Assembly (NCBI GenBank): GCA_017550145.1
Contig: JAFZQG010000023.1
Coordinates: 57,881-121,880, forward strand
Reading direction: 5' to 3'
DNA: 64,000 nucleotides
Origin: Erysipelotrichaceae bacterium
GTDB taxonomy: Bacteria; Bacillota_I; Bacilli_A; Erysipelotrichales; Erysipelotrichaceae
Shown piece by piece: positions 45,958 through 55,000 of this stretch. The translations under genes were made by a program, and so were the position numbers. The notes beneath the pieces are model-generated. The model searched no databases, was not told the origin of the DNA, and worked only from the letters and a program-made list of their open reading frames with translations. The stretch's first letter is position 1. Each line of letters opens with the position of its first letter.

Positions 45958-46908
45958 ATGAAAAATGAAATCGTATTATTTAATGACGGTAACGTCAACA
46001 TTGAAGTTCAGGTATCGCCTGAGCAGGAGACTGTCTGGTTGACAAGAAATCAGATTGCAGCATTATTTGATCGAGATGTGAAAACAATTGGCAAACACAT
46101 CAACAATGCTTTACATGAGGAACTAATCAGAGAAGAGGTAGTCGCAAAATTTGCGACAACCACTCAACATGGAGCAATTAAAGATAAAACTCAAACGCAT
46201 ATGACTGAACATTATAACCTTGACATGATTATTTCGGTTGGATACAGAGTAAAATCCAACAGAGGCATTGCTTTCAGAAAATGGGCTAACAGAATATTGA
46301 AAGACTACATACTAAAAGGCTACGCGCTAAATCAAAAACGTCTCGAAGCTTTGAACAGAACTGTTGATATTCAAAGTAGAATGATTTCTTCCTTAACGGA
46401 AACTCCGCAGGATGAAGTCTATGAGGTTGTAAATAAGTACACAGATGCTCTGACACTTCTGGATGAATATGATCATCAGAATCTTAAAAGACCAGAAGGA
46501 AACGATACGGTTTATCGCTTGAGCTATGAAGAATGTAGAAAACTGATCGACTCGATGACTTTTAATTCCGATGTTTTCGGTGTCGAAAAAGAGAAGGGAA
46601 AACTGGAAGGAATTCTTGCTGCCGTTTATCAGAATGTATTTGGAACAGAAGTATATCCATCCATAGAAGAGAAAGCTTCCAATCTTCTGTATTTCCTGAT
46701 TAAGGATCATCCGTTTGCGGACGGATGCAAGAGAATCGGTGCTACTATCTTTCTTGAATTCCTGAATAAGAATAATTCGTTATTCAAAAACGGAATTCAG
46801 ATCATATCAAACAGTGCTTTGGTTGCGATTACGCTGATGATTGCGGAATCAAGACCTGAAGAAAAAGAAATAATGATTACTCTGATGATGAATTTTCTTG
46901 CGAAATAA
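45958..46908 (+). CDS. RhuM-family protein with C-terminal Fic/Doc domain
   Basis: A 316-residue protein; AAAGGAA supports ATG 45958. The N-terminal half (about 1-120) matches the RhuM family: VWLTRNQIAALFDRDVKTIGKHI and YRVKSNRGIAFRKWANRIL. The C-terminal half is a Doc-like Fic fold with HPFADGCKR at 251-259. The usual Asn of HPFxxGN is Cys257, although the catalytic His251 is present. Fic/Doc enzymes modify proteins with nucleotides or phosphate; RhuM-Fic proteins are often linked to mobile elements, but their activity is unknown. No antitoxin gene is adjacent. Expression may be limited by the leader hairpin. Confidence 0.82.
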   Translation: MKNEIVLFNDGNVNIEVQVSPEQETVWLTRNQIAALFDRDVKTIGKHINNALHEELIREEVVAKFATTTQHGAIKDKTQTHMTEHYNLDMIISVGYRVKSNRGIAFRKWANRILKDYILKGYALNQKRLEALNRTVDIQSRMISSLTETPQDEVYEVVNKYTDALTLLDEYDHQNLKRPEGNDTVYRLSYEECRKLIDSMTFNSDVFGVEKEKGKLEGILAAVYQNVFGTEVYPSIEEKASNLLYFLIKDHPFADGCKRIGATIFLEFLNKNNSLFKNGIQIISNSALVAITLMIAESRPEEKEIMITLMMNFLAK

Positions 46909-46914
46909 TTTGAA

Positions 46915-46932
46915 TTAGACAACAACTAGACA
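46915..46932 (+). promoter_or_regulatory. Extra heptamer pair upstream of SARP-like promoter 6
   Basis: TTAGACA (46915-46921) and CTAGACA (46926-46932) are again 11 bp apart. The sequence eight bases later (GACATT) is a poor -10 box. It may be an auxiliary operator 52 bp upstream of the main pair. Confidence 0.45.
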
Positions 46933-46966
46933 AATAGGATGACATTATTTTATGTTGTTCTATTTG

Positions 46967-46998
46967 TTGGACATTTGTTAGACAGGATATGTTATTCT
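46967..46998 (+). promoter_or_regulatory. SARP-like promoter 6 (VOC protein - lipoprotein)
   Basis: TTGGACA (46967-46973) and TTAGACA (46978-46984), 11 bp apart with TTTG between; eight bases later TATTCT (46993-46998). Confidence 0.8.
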
Positions 46999-47043
46999 GT
47001 CAAAAACTAATATTACATAACAATAGTTATGAGAAGGAGAATT

Positions 47044-47409
47044 ATGAAAATCACTAATTTCAGTCCATCACTTATTACACCTAATGCAGAAGAATTCATC
47101 TCTATCTTTGAAGAGTTGGGTTTTGAAAGGCAACATACAAAAGAAGATATTGATTCAGGCAAAGTTACTTCTGTAACAATGAAAGATGAAAACGGAAACT
47201 ATTTTACTGTTTCCGGTGCACCGGTTCCTAGGGATATGCTTGCGGTAAGAATGAATGTTGATAACTTTGAAGAAGCATATGAATTCTTAAAAAGCAAAGG
47301 ATTCATCAATACGCGAGGAGACGAAAGAGAAACCACAGGCAACAGCATTTCGGCTTATATGCTTTCACCTACTGGCTTTGCGATTGTTTTGACTGAACAT
47401 ACAAAATAA
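47044..47409 (+). CDS. VOC (glyoxalase/dioxygenase-fold) protein
   Basis: A 121-residue protein with AGAAGGAG before ATG 47044. It shows a paired beta-alpha-beta layout of the vicinal oxygen chelate fold (FEELGFERQHTKED; MNVDNFEEAYEFLKSKGF). Metal ligands are not obvious, so it may be a binding protein. It is first in a SARP-like transcript. The protein at 48303-48674 is a paralogue. Confidence 0.8.
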   Translation: MKITNFSPSLITPNAEEFISIFEELGFERQHTKEDIDSGKVTSVTMKDENGNYFTVSGAPVPRDMLAVRMNVDNFEEAYEFLKSKGFINTRGDERETTGNSISAYMLSPTGFAIVLTEHTK

Positions 47410-47426
47410 CAGTTACAGACGGATAT

Positions 47427-47837
47427 ATGAAAAAGATAAAACTTGGATTACTATGTATAACCGTTGCGTTGCTGGTTCTTTCAGGATGCGGTAAATCAAA
47501 CTATGTGATAACTTCATCTCCTAGTAAGACGACAATCGAAGTCAAAAATGTAGATGATGGTACTTATGGCGAATCCGGCGCAATAACCATGTCAAAGAAG
47601 AAACCTGTAAAGATCGAATCTGCACTGGATTCTGGACAGCTTAAGATCGAATTCGGAATTGCCGAAAATTTTGCTACAGGTGATGAAACTGATGACTACA
47701 GAGTTGTGAATATAGGCGAGGTAGTTACAGTAGGACCTGGTGACAGCCTGGAGCTTAATGTCGATTCATCTGAATATATTCTGCAGTTTACAGCTATTGG
47801 CAAGACAAACGGTACAGTAACACTGACTTATAAATAG
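47427..47837 (+). CDS. Small lipoprotein
   Basis: A 136-residue protein with signal peptide and lipobox LSGC near residue 20, followed by about 115 residues of predicted beta structure. No family is recognised. It starts 17 bases after the VOC gene and is probably in the same transcript. Confidence 0.75.
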   Translation: MKKIKLGLLCITVALLVLSGCGKSNYVITSSPSKTTIEVKNVDDGTYGESGAITMSKKKPVKIESALDSGQLKIEFGIAENFATGDETDDYRVVNIGEVVTVGPGDSLELNVDSSEYILQFTAIGKTNGTVTLTYK

Positions 47838-47915
47838 AAAATCTGCAGCAAGAATAAGTAGCAGGATATCAGGATCATTGGACTGATACAGAACAGTTTA
47901 GATTGTAAAATACCT

Positions 47916-47921
47916 TATAAT
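47916..47921 (+). promoter_or_regulatory. -10 box upstream of the second GG-leader peptide
   Basis: TATAAT lies 36 bases before the start codon. No TTGGACA-type heptamers stand at the SARP spacing, so this peptide gene seems to be outside the repeated promoter family. Confidence 0.45.
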
Positions 47922-47957
47922 ATTGCTATTTAAAAGAATATGAAAGGAACTGAATAT

Positions 47958-48224
47958 ATGAACAAAAATGATGCGCTTTTAGACGAGCTGATGGAAGATG
48001 TTTCTGGTGGCGTGCTTCCTCCCGGGTGGAAAACAACGGTCGATAATATGGCACCGGAACTTATCAAGCAGTTTGCCAATATCAGCTATGAACAAGCCTG
48101 CGAAAAAATCGATAAAGAACTGGTTGGCAATTATGGTATCAATGCCAAAGATGGTGCTTTGATCAAAGACTATATAAAAAAATATTTTGGTGAAAATAAT
48201 TATATTTTGCCTGAATATCTGTAG
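47958..48224 (+). CDS. Second double-glycine-leader peptide
   Basis: An 88-residue peptide from ATG 47958 (AAAGGAA upstream). It begins MNKNDALLDELMEDVSGGVL: an acidic leader ending in GG like the peptide at 22925. The region after GG has a single cysteine and a Trp in PPGWK, then helical acidic sequence. It also resembles Nif11-like leaders in length. No modifying enzyme or C39 exporter is adjacent. The shared leader type suggests a common exporter elsewhere in the genome. Confidence 0.65.
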   Translation: MNKNDALLDELMEDVSGGVLPPGWKTTVDNMAPELIKQFANISYEQACEKIDKELVGNYGINAKDGALIKDYIKKYFGENNYILPEYL

Positions 48225-48263
48225 CAATATTCAATGTTTCGTGGCATTAGTAAATAATAACAC

Positions 48264-48269
48264 TATAAT
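48264..48269 (+). promoter_or_regulatory. -10 box upstream of the second VOC gene
   Basis: TATAAT ends 33 bases before the ATG, with GAGGAGG in between. No clear -35 is visible. Confidence 0.4.
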
Positions 48270-48302
48270 ACAGAGCTTTGTTAGTATTCGAGGAGGTAAT
48301 TA

Positions 48303-48674
48303 ATGAAAGTTACTGATTATTATCCTATTTTCTATACAGAAGATATTGAGACTGAGACCAAACGTTACACTGAAGAACTTGGGTTCAATGTTATACATAG
48401 ACCTCAGTTGGAAATGCTGGAATATGTAACCATGGAAAACGAGAACAAAAGACGTGTCGATCTTGTTTGTTCGCACTTTCCTGCCGATTCATTCAAGGAG
48501 GGTTTCCTGGGCATGAGAGTAAATGTTGATGATTATGATGAAGGTATTTCCTATTTTAAAAAACAGGGATATGAAATATTCGGAAACACTCATGAAACTG
48601 AATCTTCCATACATGCATTACTTACTAAAGGTGATGGAACATATATTGTCATCTTTCATCATAAAAAACACTAG
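48303..48674 (+). CDS. VOC (glyoxalase-fold) protein, second copy
   Basis: A 123-residue VOC protein with a strong GAGGAGG site. It is a paralogue of the protein at 47044: both carry the MRVNVDDYDEG / MNVDNFEEA strand-helix pair. It ends with HALLTKGDGTYIVIFHH. No substrate is apparent. Confidence 0.8.
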   Translation: MKVTDYYPIFYTEDIETETKRYTEELGFNVIHRPQLEMLEYVTMENENKRRVDLVCSHFPADSFKEGFLGMRVNVDDYDEGISYFKKQGYEIFGNTHETESSIHALLTKGDGTYIVIFHHKKH

Positions 48675-48754
48675 GATAGACGTTTATAGCAAATATAGAA
48701 AAAATTATTAATGAATCTGATAAAGATCATATATAGAATATATGGGAGGTTAAA

Positions 48755-49657
48755 ATGAAAAAATTATTGATTGGTGCCTTGCTGATGTCATTATTGATGA
48801 CAGGCTGTGCCAAGAATGAAGAAATTCCGGGAGATGCAGGTCAGCTCTGCCTTGTAAAGGTTGAGACTGATGGTATCGGTCTGGTCGCTGCTGCTAAGGA
48901 AGGCGAAACTCTGGCTTTTGACGAGAGCCTCACAAGTTCATCTGCTTATATGAATGTTCCTGAAGGTACAGTATTAACAATCGGTGCCAGGGATTCGGTT
49001 GATGAATATAAATTCGTTAAATGGACAAAAAACGGAGAAGAGTTTTCAACTGATTATGAAGTAACTGTCACTATTGATGGTCCGACTGATTTTATTGCGG
49101 TCTTCGGATTATCCAATGGATGGGATGGTCCGACCGCTTCAACAATTGAGGAAGTCAAAACAATCGGTGATGTACTGGCTTTGCCTTATTTCGGATGGGC
49201 TTACAGTGAAAAAACTTTTGTTTATGCTTTTGAACTCGATAATGTAGTTTACAGAGTCGAGGCAGAACTTCCGGCGGAGACTTCGAAGGCTCTTTTTGAT
49301 CTGGAATTTGAAGATCCGCAATATGAACAGAAATTCAATGAGCTGGTTGCCCCTTTGGAAGTAACCAAGATCGATAATGTTACTGAAGCAATTCCAACAC
49401 AGGAAGAACTTGACAAATATGTCGGTTTGACCTGTGGTGATCTGATTGACCAGGGATGGCAAAATAATTTCTACAATACAGAGGAAATGGAATTCGGTTT
49501 CACTTACGGCTGGTCCTCATATATTGTTAAACTGGATGGAAAGATCGAATACAAAGATGATACGGATATTGAAGAGGCCATAAGAGATCTCAAGGTTCTT
49601 TCAGTTAAGTATGAAGGCTTAGGTAATGTTGCCGATATTGAATTCGAACAAAACTAA
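48755..49657 (+). CDS. Lipoprotein with one divergent InlB-type repeat
   Basis: A 300-residue lipoprotein (lipobox MTGC near residue 19; GGGAGG upstream). Residues about 55-125 (VPEGTVLTIGARDS ... KFVKWTKNGEEFSTD ... DFIAVF) match the divergent InlB B-repeat pattern also seen in the giant protein at 23. The rest is unassigned and acidic. A long hairpin follows. Confidence 0.78.
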   Translation: MKKLLIGALLMSLLMTGCAKNEEIPGDAGQLCLVKVETDGIGLVAAAKEGETLAFDESLTSSSAYMNVPEGTVLTIGARDSVDEYKFVKWTKNGEEFSTDYEVTVTIDGPTDFIAVFGLSNGWDGPTASTIEEVKTIGDVLALPYFGWAYSEKTFVYAFELDNVVYRVEAELPAETSKALFDLEFEDPQYEQKFNELVAPLEVTKIDNVTEAIPTQEELDKYVGLTCGDLIDQGWQNNFYNTEEMEFGFTYGWSSYIVKLDGKIEYKDDTDIEEAIRDLKVLSVKYEGLGNVADIEFEQN

Positions 49658-49689
49658 TATCAAATAACTTAATAACTATTTCGTAAAAT

Positions 49690-49737
49690 AGCAGACCGGT
49701 GCATCATAAGTTTCTCCAACTTGTGTACCGGTCTGCT
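49690..49737 (+). terminator. Long hairpin after the InlB-repeat lipoprotein
   Basis: AGCAGACCGGT and ACCGGTCTGCT pair perfectly, and an inner CATAAGTT/AACTTGTG extends the stem almost to a small loop. The following tract is CATTAATATTTTA, with few consecutive Ts. Confidence 0.65.
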
Positions 49738-49787
49738 CATTAATATTTTATATGTGAATTAAAGAATAAGAGTATAAGGAAGAATTT

Positions 49788-50453
49788 ATGAGAAGAATTA
49801 AAAGTATTTTTATCTTATTTATGTTATCACTGTGTCTGTTTACCGTTTCTTCATGCAGAAAAACAGAAAAAAAGGAAGAAACTTTAACCGATTATATGGT
49901 GCTGGTCAACAAACAGAGCAAGCTTCCGGAAGACTGGGAATCAAGAATCGAACTGGTAGATGTCTATACCTCTCTGGATCAGACATATAAGGTTGAAAAG
50001 AAAACGGCGGAGGCTTATGAAAAACTGAGACAGGCTCTTTATGATGAACATATTATTATTGCACTTGACAGTACATATCGGACCGTTACCCAGCAGCAGG
50101 AGATATGGGATGAGTTTTTGGTAGAATATGGTGAAGAGTATACAAAGACATATGTAGCTGTTCCGGGAACCAGTGAGCATCATACTGGTCTTGCTGTTGA
50201 TGTAAAGGTGGTTAAAGACGGTGTGATCATCGATGAAAACGATGATATGACAGCAGAGAAGGAACTGTTCTCCAAGATACATGCAAAACTGGCTGAATTT
50301 GGTTTTATTCTCCGTTATCCTGTCGGTAAAGAAGATATTACCGGATATGGTGCCGAAGTATGGCATTTCAGATATATTGATTCTGTGGAGATCGCTAAAG
50401 AGATAATGGATAAAGGTATTACTCTTGAAGAGTATCTGCAAACAAAACAGTAA
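49788..50453 (+). CDS. VanY-type D,D-carboxypeptidase lipoprotein
   Basis: A 221-residue lipoprotein (lipobox VSSC near residue 21). The M15 zinc peptidase motifs are present: SEHHTGLAVDV (zinc His and Asp) and EVWHFRYI (catalytic Glu and zinc His). Such enzymes trim the terminal D-Ala of peptidoglycan stem peptides. No vancomycin-resistance genes are nearby, so wall maturation is more likely than resistance. Confidence 0.88.
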   Translation: MRRIKSIFILFMLSLCLFTVSSCRKTEKKEETLTDYMVLVNKQSKLPEDWESRIELVDVYTSLDQTYKVEKKTAEAYEKLRQALYDEHIIIALDSTYRTVTQQQEIWDEFLVEYGEEYTKTYVAVPGTSEHHTGLAVDVKVVKDGVIIDENDDMTAEKELFSKIHAKLAEFGFILRYPVGKEDITGYGAEVWHFRYIDSVEIAKEIMDKGITLEEYLQTKQ

Positions 50454-50480
50454 ACGGAATATTGATTCCGTTTATTTTTT
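50452..50480 (+). terminator. Terminator after the VanY gene
   Basis: AAACGGAAT and ATTCCGTTT pair around a 4-base loop and are followed by ATTTTTT. It overlaps the end of the convergent minus-strand gene. Confidence 0.85.
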
Positions 50481-51218
50481 GAATATTCTCATAAAAAGTA
50501 ACAGCAGAACCGTTAATGCTCCTGTAATAAGAGGACAAGGCAGCATATAGAAAAAAGGTTTAGGGCAGAAATTATACAGCATCTGTGTAAAGCCGTTATC
50601 CGGATGAATAGTAAAACTGTAGTTTGCTTCGGGATAAAGATTGGTTCTGATCAGGAATACATTGACAAAATGGGTGAATGTTCCTAAGGCATACAGCATC
50701 AGCATGTTCCAGAAAATATCGCTGATATCGGCTTTATATAAGCCCAGAGTCAGGAAGCTTAAAGAGGTTATGATCAGTAAACTGTGATAAGCATAGAATC
50801 CTAAAGTTTGTAAACTATAAAACGGCTGATTATAGACTATTTTATCCGGAAAAGTTAAGGCCAGTAATGAACCGCAGGTTCCCATAACGATACAGAAAGA
50901 CATAAGATGGGAATTGTTTGTGGCAGCGGCGATAATGCACAGGATTGTTGACTGATTGCATAAGTAACAAGGCAGTTCGTTGAAATATCTGTAATCATCC
51001 CGGATATGAATCATATAGAGTTTATAGACTCTTAAAATAATAAATTCGATGATACTTGTGATCATGATATAAGTAAGTTTTTTATCAGGAGTTAGCGTGT
51101 TTCCGTAAAGCGTAAAAAGAATCGTTCCTAAAACGGTGATGACAATATAAAACCACCAGCCTCTGTTAAAGGCAATGATTTTAAGATCATTAGGAAATAA
51201 CTTATACCAGAGTTTCAT
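50472..51218 (-). CDS. YwaF-type (TIGR02206) membrane protein, second copy
   Basis: A 248-residue membrane protein with about seven helices. ELPCYLCNQSTIL and the C-terminal HPDNGFTQMLYNFCPKP blocks match the YwaF family, as does the protein at 33629, though the two are divergent. The gene stands alone on the minus strand between two plus-strand genes. The function is unknown. Confidence 0.75.
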   Translation of the reverse strand: MKLWYKLFPNDLKIIAFNRGWWFYIVITVLGTILFTLYGNTLTPDKKLTYIMITSIIEFIILRVYKLYMIHIRDDYRYFNELPCYLCNQSTILCIIAAATNNSHLMSFCIVMGTCGSLLALTFPDKIVYNQPFYSLQTLGFYAYHSLLIITSLSFLTLGLYKADISDIFWNMLMLYALGTFTHFVNVFLIRTNLYPEANYSFTIHPDNGFTQMLYNFCPKPFFYMLPCPLITGALTVLLLLFMRIFKK

Positions 51219-51313
51219 ATCTTATCCGATAAAATGTTCAGTTTACTGTAAATTCATTATAGCTATGAAACGGAAGATATGTATGATTATTTTGATATGA
51301 GATAATATTTCTG

Positions 51314-51952
51314 ATGAATAAAGATACCCTTAACATTCTGTCTGATGCCATATCCGATGTCGGTTCATGGAGATGGTGGTATACGGAAAAAGACCTGTTT
51401 CAGTTGGAATTCTGTGACGTTCAGCTATATGATGAAACAAAACCGGAGAAAGCATCTCATACTACTGATGTATTGGCTGTAAGGTTTTCAGGTAATTCCT
51501 TTGCGGTCTTTCTGGATAATCTGAATGATGATAATGAGAAGAAATGGTATGAACGCTTATACGACGATGAAATAGGTGCTTTTCAAATTGATACATATGA
51601 ATTGTGTTTCGATGACACGGATAAAGCGGCAGAAATTTTTGATAGTTATAAAAACAGGACTTCAATAAAAGACTTTAAGGGAATTGAAACGATTCATTCT
51701 GTAAGACATATCATATCAGCCAAATGTGGCGATGTCGGTTTTATTGCCGGCGGTGATGATATAAAGGTTGTGAGTAAAAATGGAACTTATACGGAAGAGG
51801 AAATCATTGCTTCTGCAAAAAGATGGTGGTCATACTGGCGTGATTACTGGCGTTTAAGAAAGAGTAAAGATGCCTATGAAAAGGACTGGGCATGTGAAGT
51901 AACTATTCCTGCCGATAAGGATAATCCGACAGGAAACTGGTATGAGGATTAA
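51314..51952 (+). CDS. Conserved-looking hypothetical protein (SWRWW motif)
   Basis: A 212-residue soluble protein with no signal peptide. It begins MNKDTLNILSDAISDVGSWR and is rich in Trp/Tyr, with a second aromatic cluster near residues 168-180 (RWWSYWRDYW). I recognise the motif style from uncharacterised Firmicutes proteins but no function. The ribosome binding site is weak. Confidence 0.7.
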   Translation: MNKDTLNILSDAISDVGSWRWWYTEKDLFQLEFCDVQLYDETKPEKASHTTDVLAVRFSGNSFAVFLDNLNDDNEKKWYERLYDDEIGAFQIDTYELCFDDTDKAAEIFDSYKNRTSIKDFKGIETIHSVRHIISAKCGDVGFIAGGDDIKVVSKNGTYTEEEIIASAKRWWSYWRDYWRLRKSKDAYEKDWACEVTIPADKDNPTGNWYED

Positions 51953-52009
51953 TCGGAATAGGTGTTTATAACGTATAATTAAATCAGAAGAAATGAAATA
52001 TGAATAGTT

Positions 52010-52053
52010 AATCTGCTTTAGTTTTATTTTTTGTATTTTGTAGCAGATTTTTG
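52010..52053 (+). terminator. Hairpin before the EAL-GGDEF gene
   Basis: AATCTGCT and AGCAGATT pair around a 24-base T-rich loop and are followed by TTTG. It may terminate the upstream gene, or fold in the leader of the c-di-GMP gene if transcription starts at the TATAAT near 51974. Confidence 0.45.
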
Positions 52054-52089
52054 TTCGTTATGTTTTGAAACAGAAAGGAAGGGCCAGAG

Positions 52090-55000
52090 ATGGATTCAAA
52101 TGAAATAAATGCTCAGAATATCATCAGTAACCTTGATAAGGCTATCGAAGAAGGCTGGATCAAAGTAAATTATCAGCCGATCGTCCGTTCAACCAATGGC
52201 AAGATTTGCAATGTCGAAGCTTTGGCCCGCTGGGATGATCCGGTATATGGTTTACTGATGCCGGGATCTTTTATTCCTGTTCTGGAAGAAGCTAAGCTCA
52301 TTCATAAACTGGATCTGTCTGTAGTTAAGCAGGTTCTAAAAGATATGAAAGCCAATGAGATGTCCGGAAACAAGAACGTTCCTGCTTCCATTAACTTTTC
52401 CCGTGCCGATTTTGATGCCTGTGATCTGGTTAATGAAATATGCTCACTGACTGATGAGATGGGAATAGATAGATCATTGATCAATATCGAGATAACCGAA
52501 AGTATGGTTGGTAGCGATTTTGATTATATGAAGAATCAGATAGACCGCTTCCGTTCTAATGGTTTTGATGTCTGGCTGGACGATTTCGGAAGTGCTTATT
52601 CATCATTAAATATCTTACAGAATGTTAAATTTGATCTGATCAAATTTGATATGGGCTTTTTAAAAGGCCTTGAAGAAACAGAAAACAGTAAGATCATCCT
52701 GACGGAAATGGTCAAAATGGCTACTTCTTTGGGAGTAGATACGATCTGTGAGGGTGTAGAAACAGAATATCAGTTCCGTTTCTTAAGAGAAATCGGCTGT
52801 TCCAAACTGCAGGGTTTCTATTTTGCGAAAGCTTTGACTCCTGAGCAGATTCTTCATAAATACAGTATTGAGATTAAAGACGGTTTTGAAGATCCTAGGC
52901 AGTCGCTATATTATGACGCGGTAGGAAGAGTAAATCTGTATGATCTGTCATTCCTGGCCAATCTTGATGACAATATCGTTAAGAATACCTTCGATACTGT
53001 CCCAATGGGCATCATGGAAATAAACAGTGAAGGGAATAAAGTAAGATATATCAGAAGCAATCAGTCTTTCAGAGATTTCATGAAACGGGCTTTTATGATG
53101 GATCTGTCTGATCCTGATATGGAGTATGATGTTTCTGGCGAAGGACATGATTCGGCTTTAATGAAGGCTGTCGAACAGTGCCGTAACAGCGGAAACCGTG
53201 CCTTTGTCGATGAAAAGATGGCTGATGGTTCAACGGCACATTCCTTCTTACGTAGAATCGACAGGAATCCGATCAGTGGTAATGATTCATTCGCAATCGC
53301 CGTACTTTCGGTCAGCGAGCCTGATGAAAGTGCAACTTATGCCGATATCGCCAGCTGCCTTGCGGCGGACTACTACAATATCTTTATCATCGATCTGGAT
53401 AAGGATGACTATATTGAGTATTCTTCCAAAGTCGGTGATGAGGAAATGTCTTTGGAGCGTCATGGCGAACACTTCTTTGAGTCAGCAAGAAACGACGCAT
53501 TAACCCGCATCTACGAGGAAGACCGTCAGCATTTCTTAGACATATTTACTAAGGAAACTGTTCTTGAGGAGATCAATACTCAGGGTGTCTTTACAACCAC
53601 ATACCGTTTAATCGATTCGGGAACACCAATGTATGTCAATATGAAGATTACCAGAATGCGTAACGGCAACCGCCTGATTCTCGGTATCAGTATTATTGAT
53701 GCGCATATGAAACAGCTGGAAGAGGAAAGAAAGCTCAGACAGGAGAAACTGTCTTTAAGTAGAATTGCGGCTCTTTCACCGAACTATATCGTTCTTTATA
53801 TGGTTGACCCGGTAACCAACCATTATACGCAATACAATCCTTCGGATGAATTTAAGAATCTCGGTCTGGCCAGACAGGGTGAGGATTTCTTTGAAGATGT
53901 AAAACTTGATGCACCTAAAGCGTTTGCGCCGGAGGATCTGGAAAATCATTTACGCACTATGACGAAAGAAAACGTCATGAACGAGATTCAGAAGAACGGA
54001 TACTTTGTGTATAATTACCGCTTCATTCTGGGTGGGAAAAAGACCCCGGCAACATTAAGAGCTTCACTGGTCGAAGAAAATGACGGTGAGAAGATCATTA
54101 TTGGTGTTACCAATGACGAAGAAGACTACAACAAACGTCTTGAAGATGCATACAAGAAGGCCAGTGATGATGTTACGGTCTATAACCATATTGCACATGC
54201 CCTGGCAAGAGGTTGTACAGATCTTTATTATGTCAACATGGAGAATGATGAATTCATAGCTTTCCACACCGATGATGAAAAAGGTGTCTTAAGCGAAGCC
54301 AGAAGAGGCGGTGAATTCTTTGAAAGTGTTAAGAATGAAGTTGCTTTATATATCCATCCGGATGATCAGGAAGCATATCTGAAGGCTTATGATAAGGATT
54401 TCCTCAATGATGCTTTAAATCGCAGTAAAGTATATGAACTGGTATACAGAAGAATCGATAACGGATCGCCGTTCTATGTTCAGGCAAATATTACCCGTAT
54501 GGAAGACGATGAACGCTTTATCGTTATTTCGCTATCGGATGTTGATGAACTGATCAGACAGCGTCAGGCCGAAGAAAGGATTCAGGAAGAAAGAGTCGTC
54601 TATGCCAGACTTCATGCCTTGACCGGTAACTTTATCGTTGTTTATGTCGTGGATCCTGAAACCGGCGATTACCGTGAATTCAGTGCAACTGATGATTATG
54701 TGGAAAGTCTGGCTCAGGCAAAGACCGGTACGGATTTCTTCAACAAGGTCAGGGAAGTGGCACTTGATGTCAACTATCCTGAAGACCTGAGTCTTTTCCT
54801 GGCGGCTTTCACCAAAGAGAATATCCTCAATGAGATAAACCGCAGCGGCAGCTTTACTTTAGGCTATCGACTGGTTATGGATAATAAACCGATCTATGTC
54901 CAGATGAAAGCGGCAATGGCCGAAGAAAAAGAGGGGCTCCGTCTGATCGTCGGTTTGAACAATATCGATGCGCAGGTCAGACAGGAACAGGAATTCGGTA

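Noticed and set aside
49788..50453. VanY as part of a vancomycin-resistance cluster
   Set aside because: No VanH, VanA-type ligase, VanX or VanRS genes are nearby.
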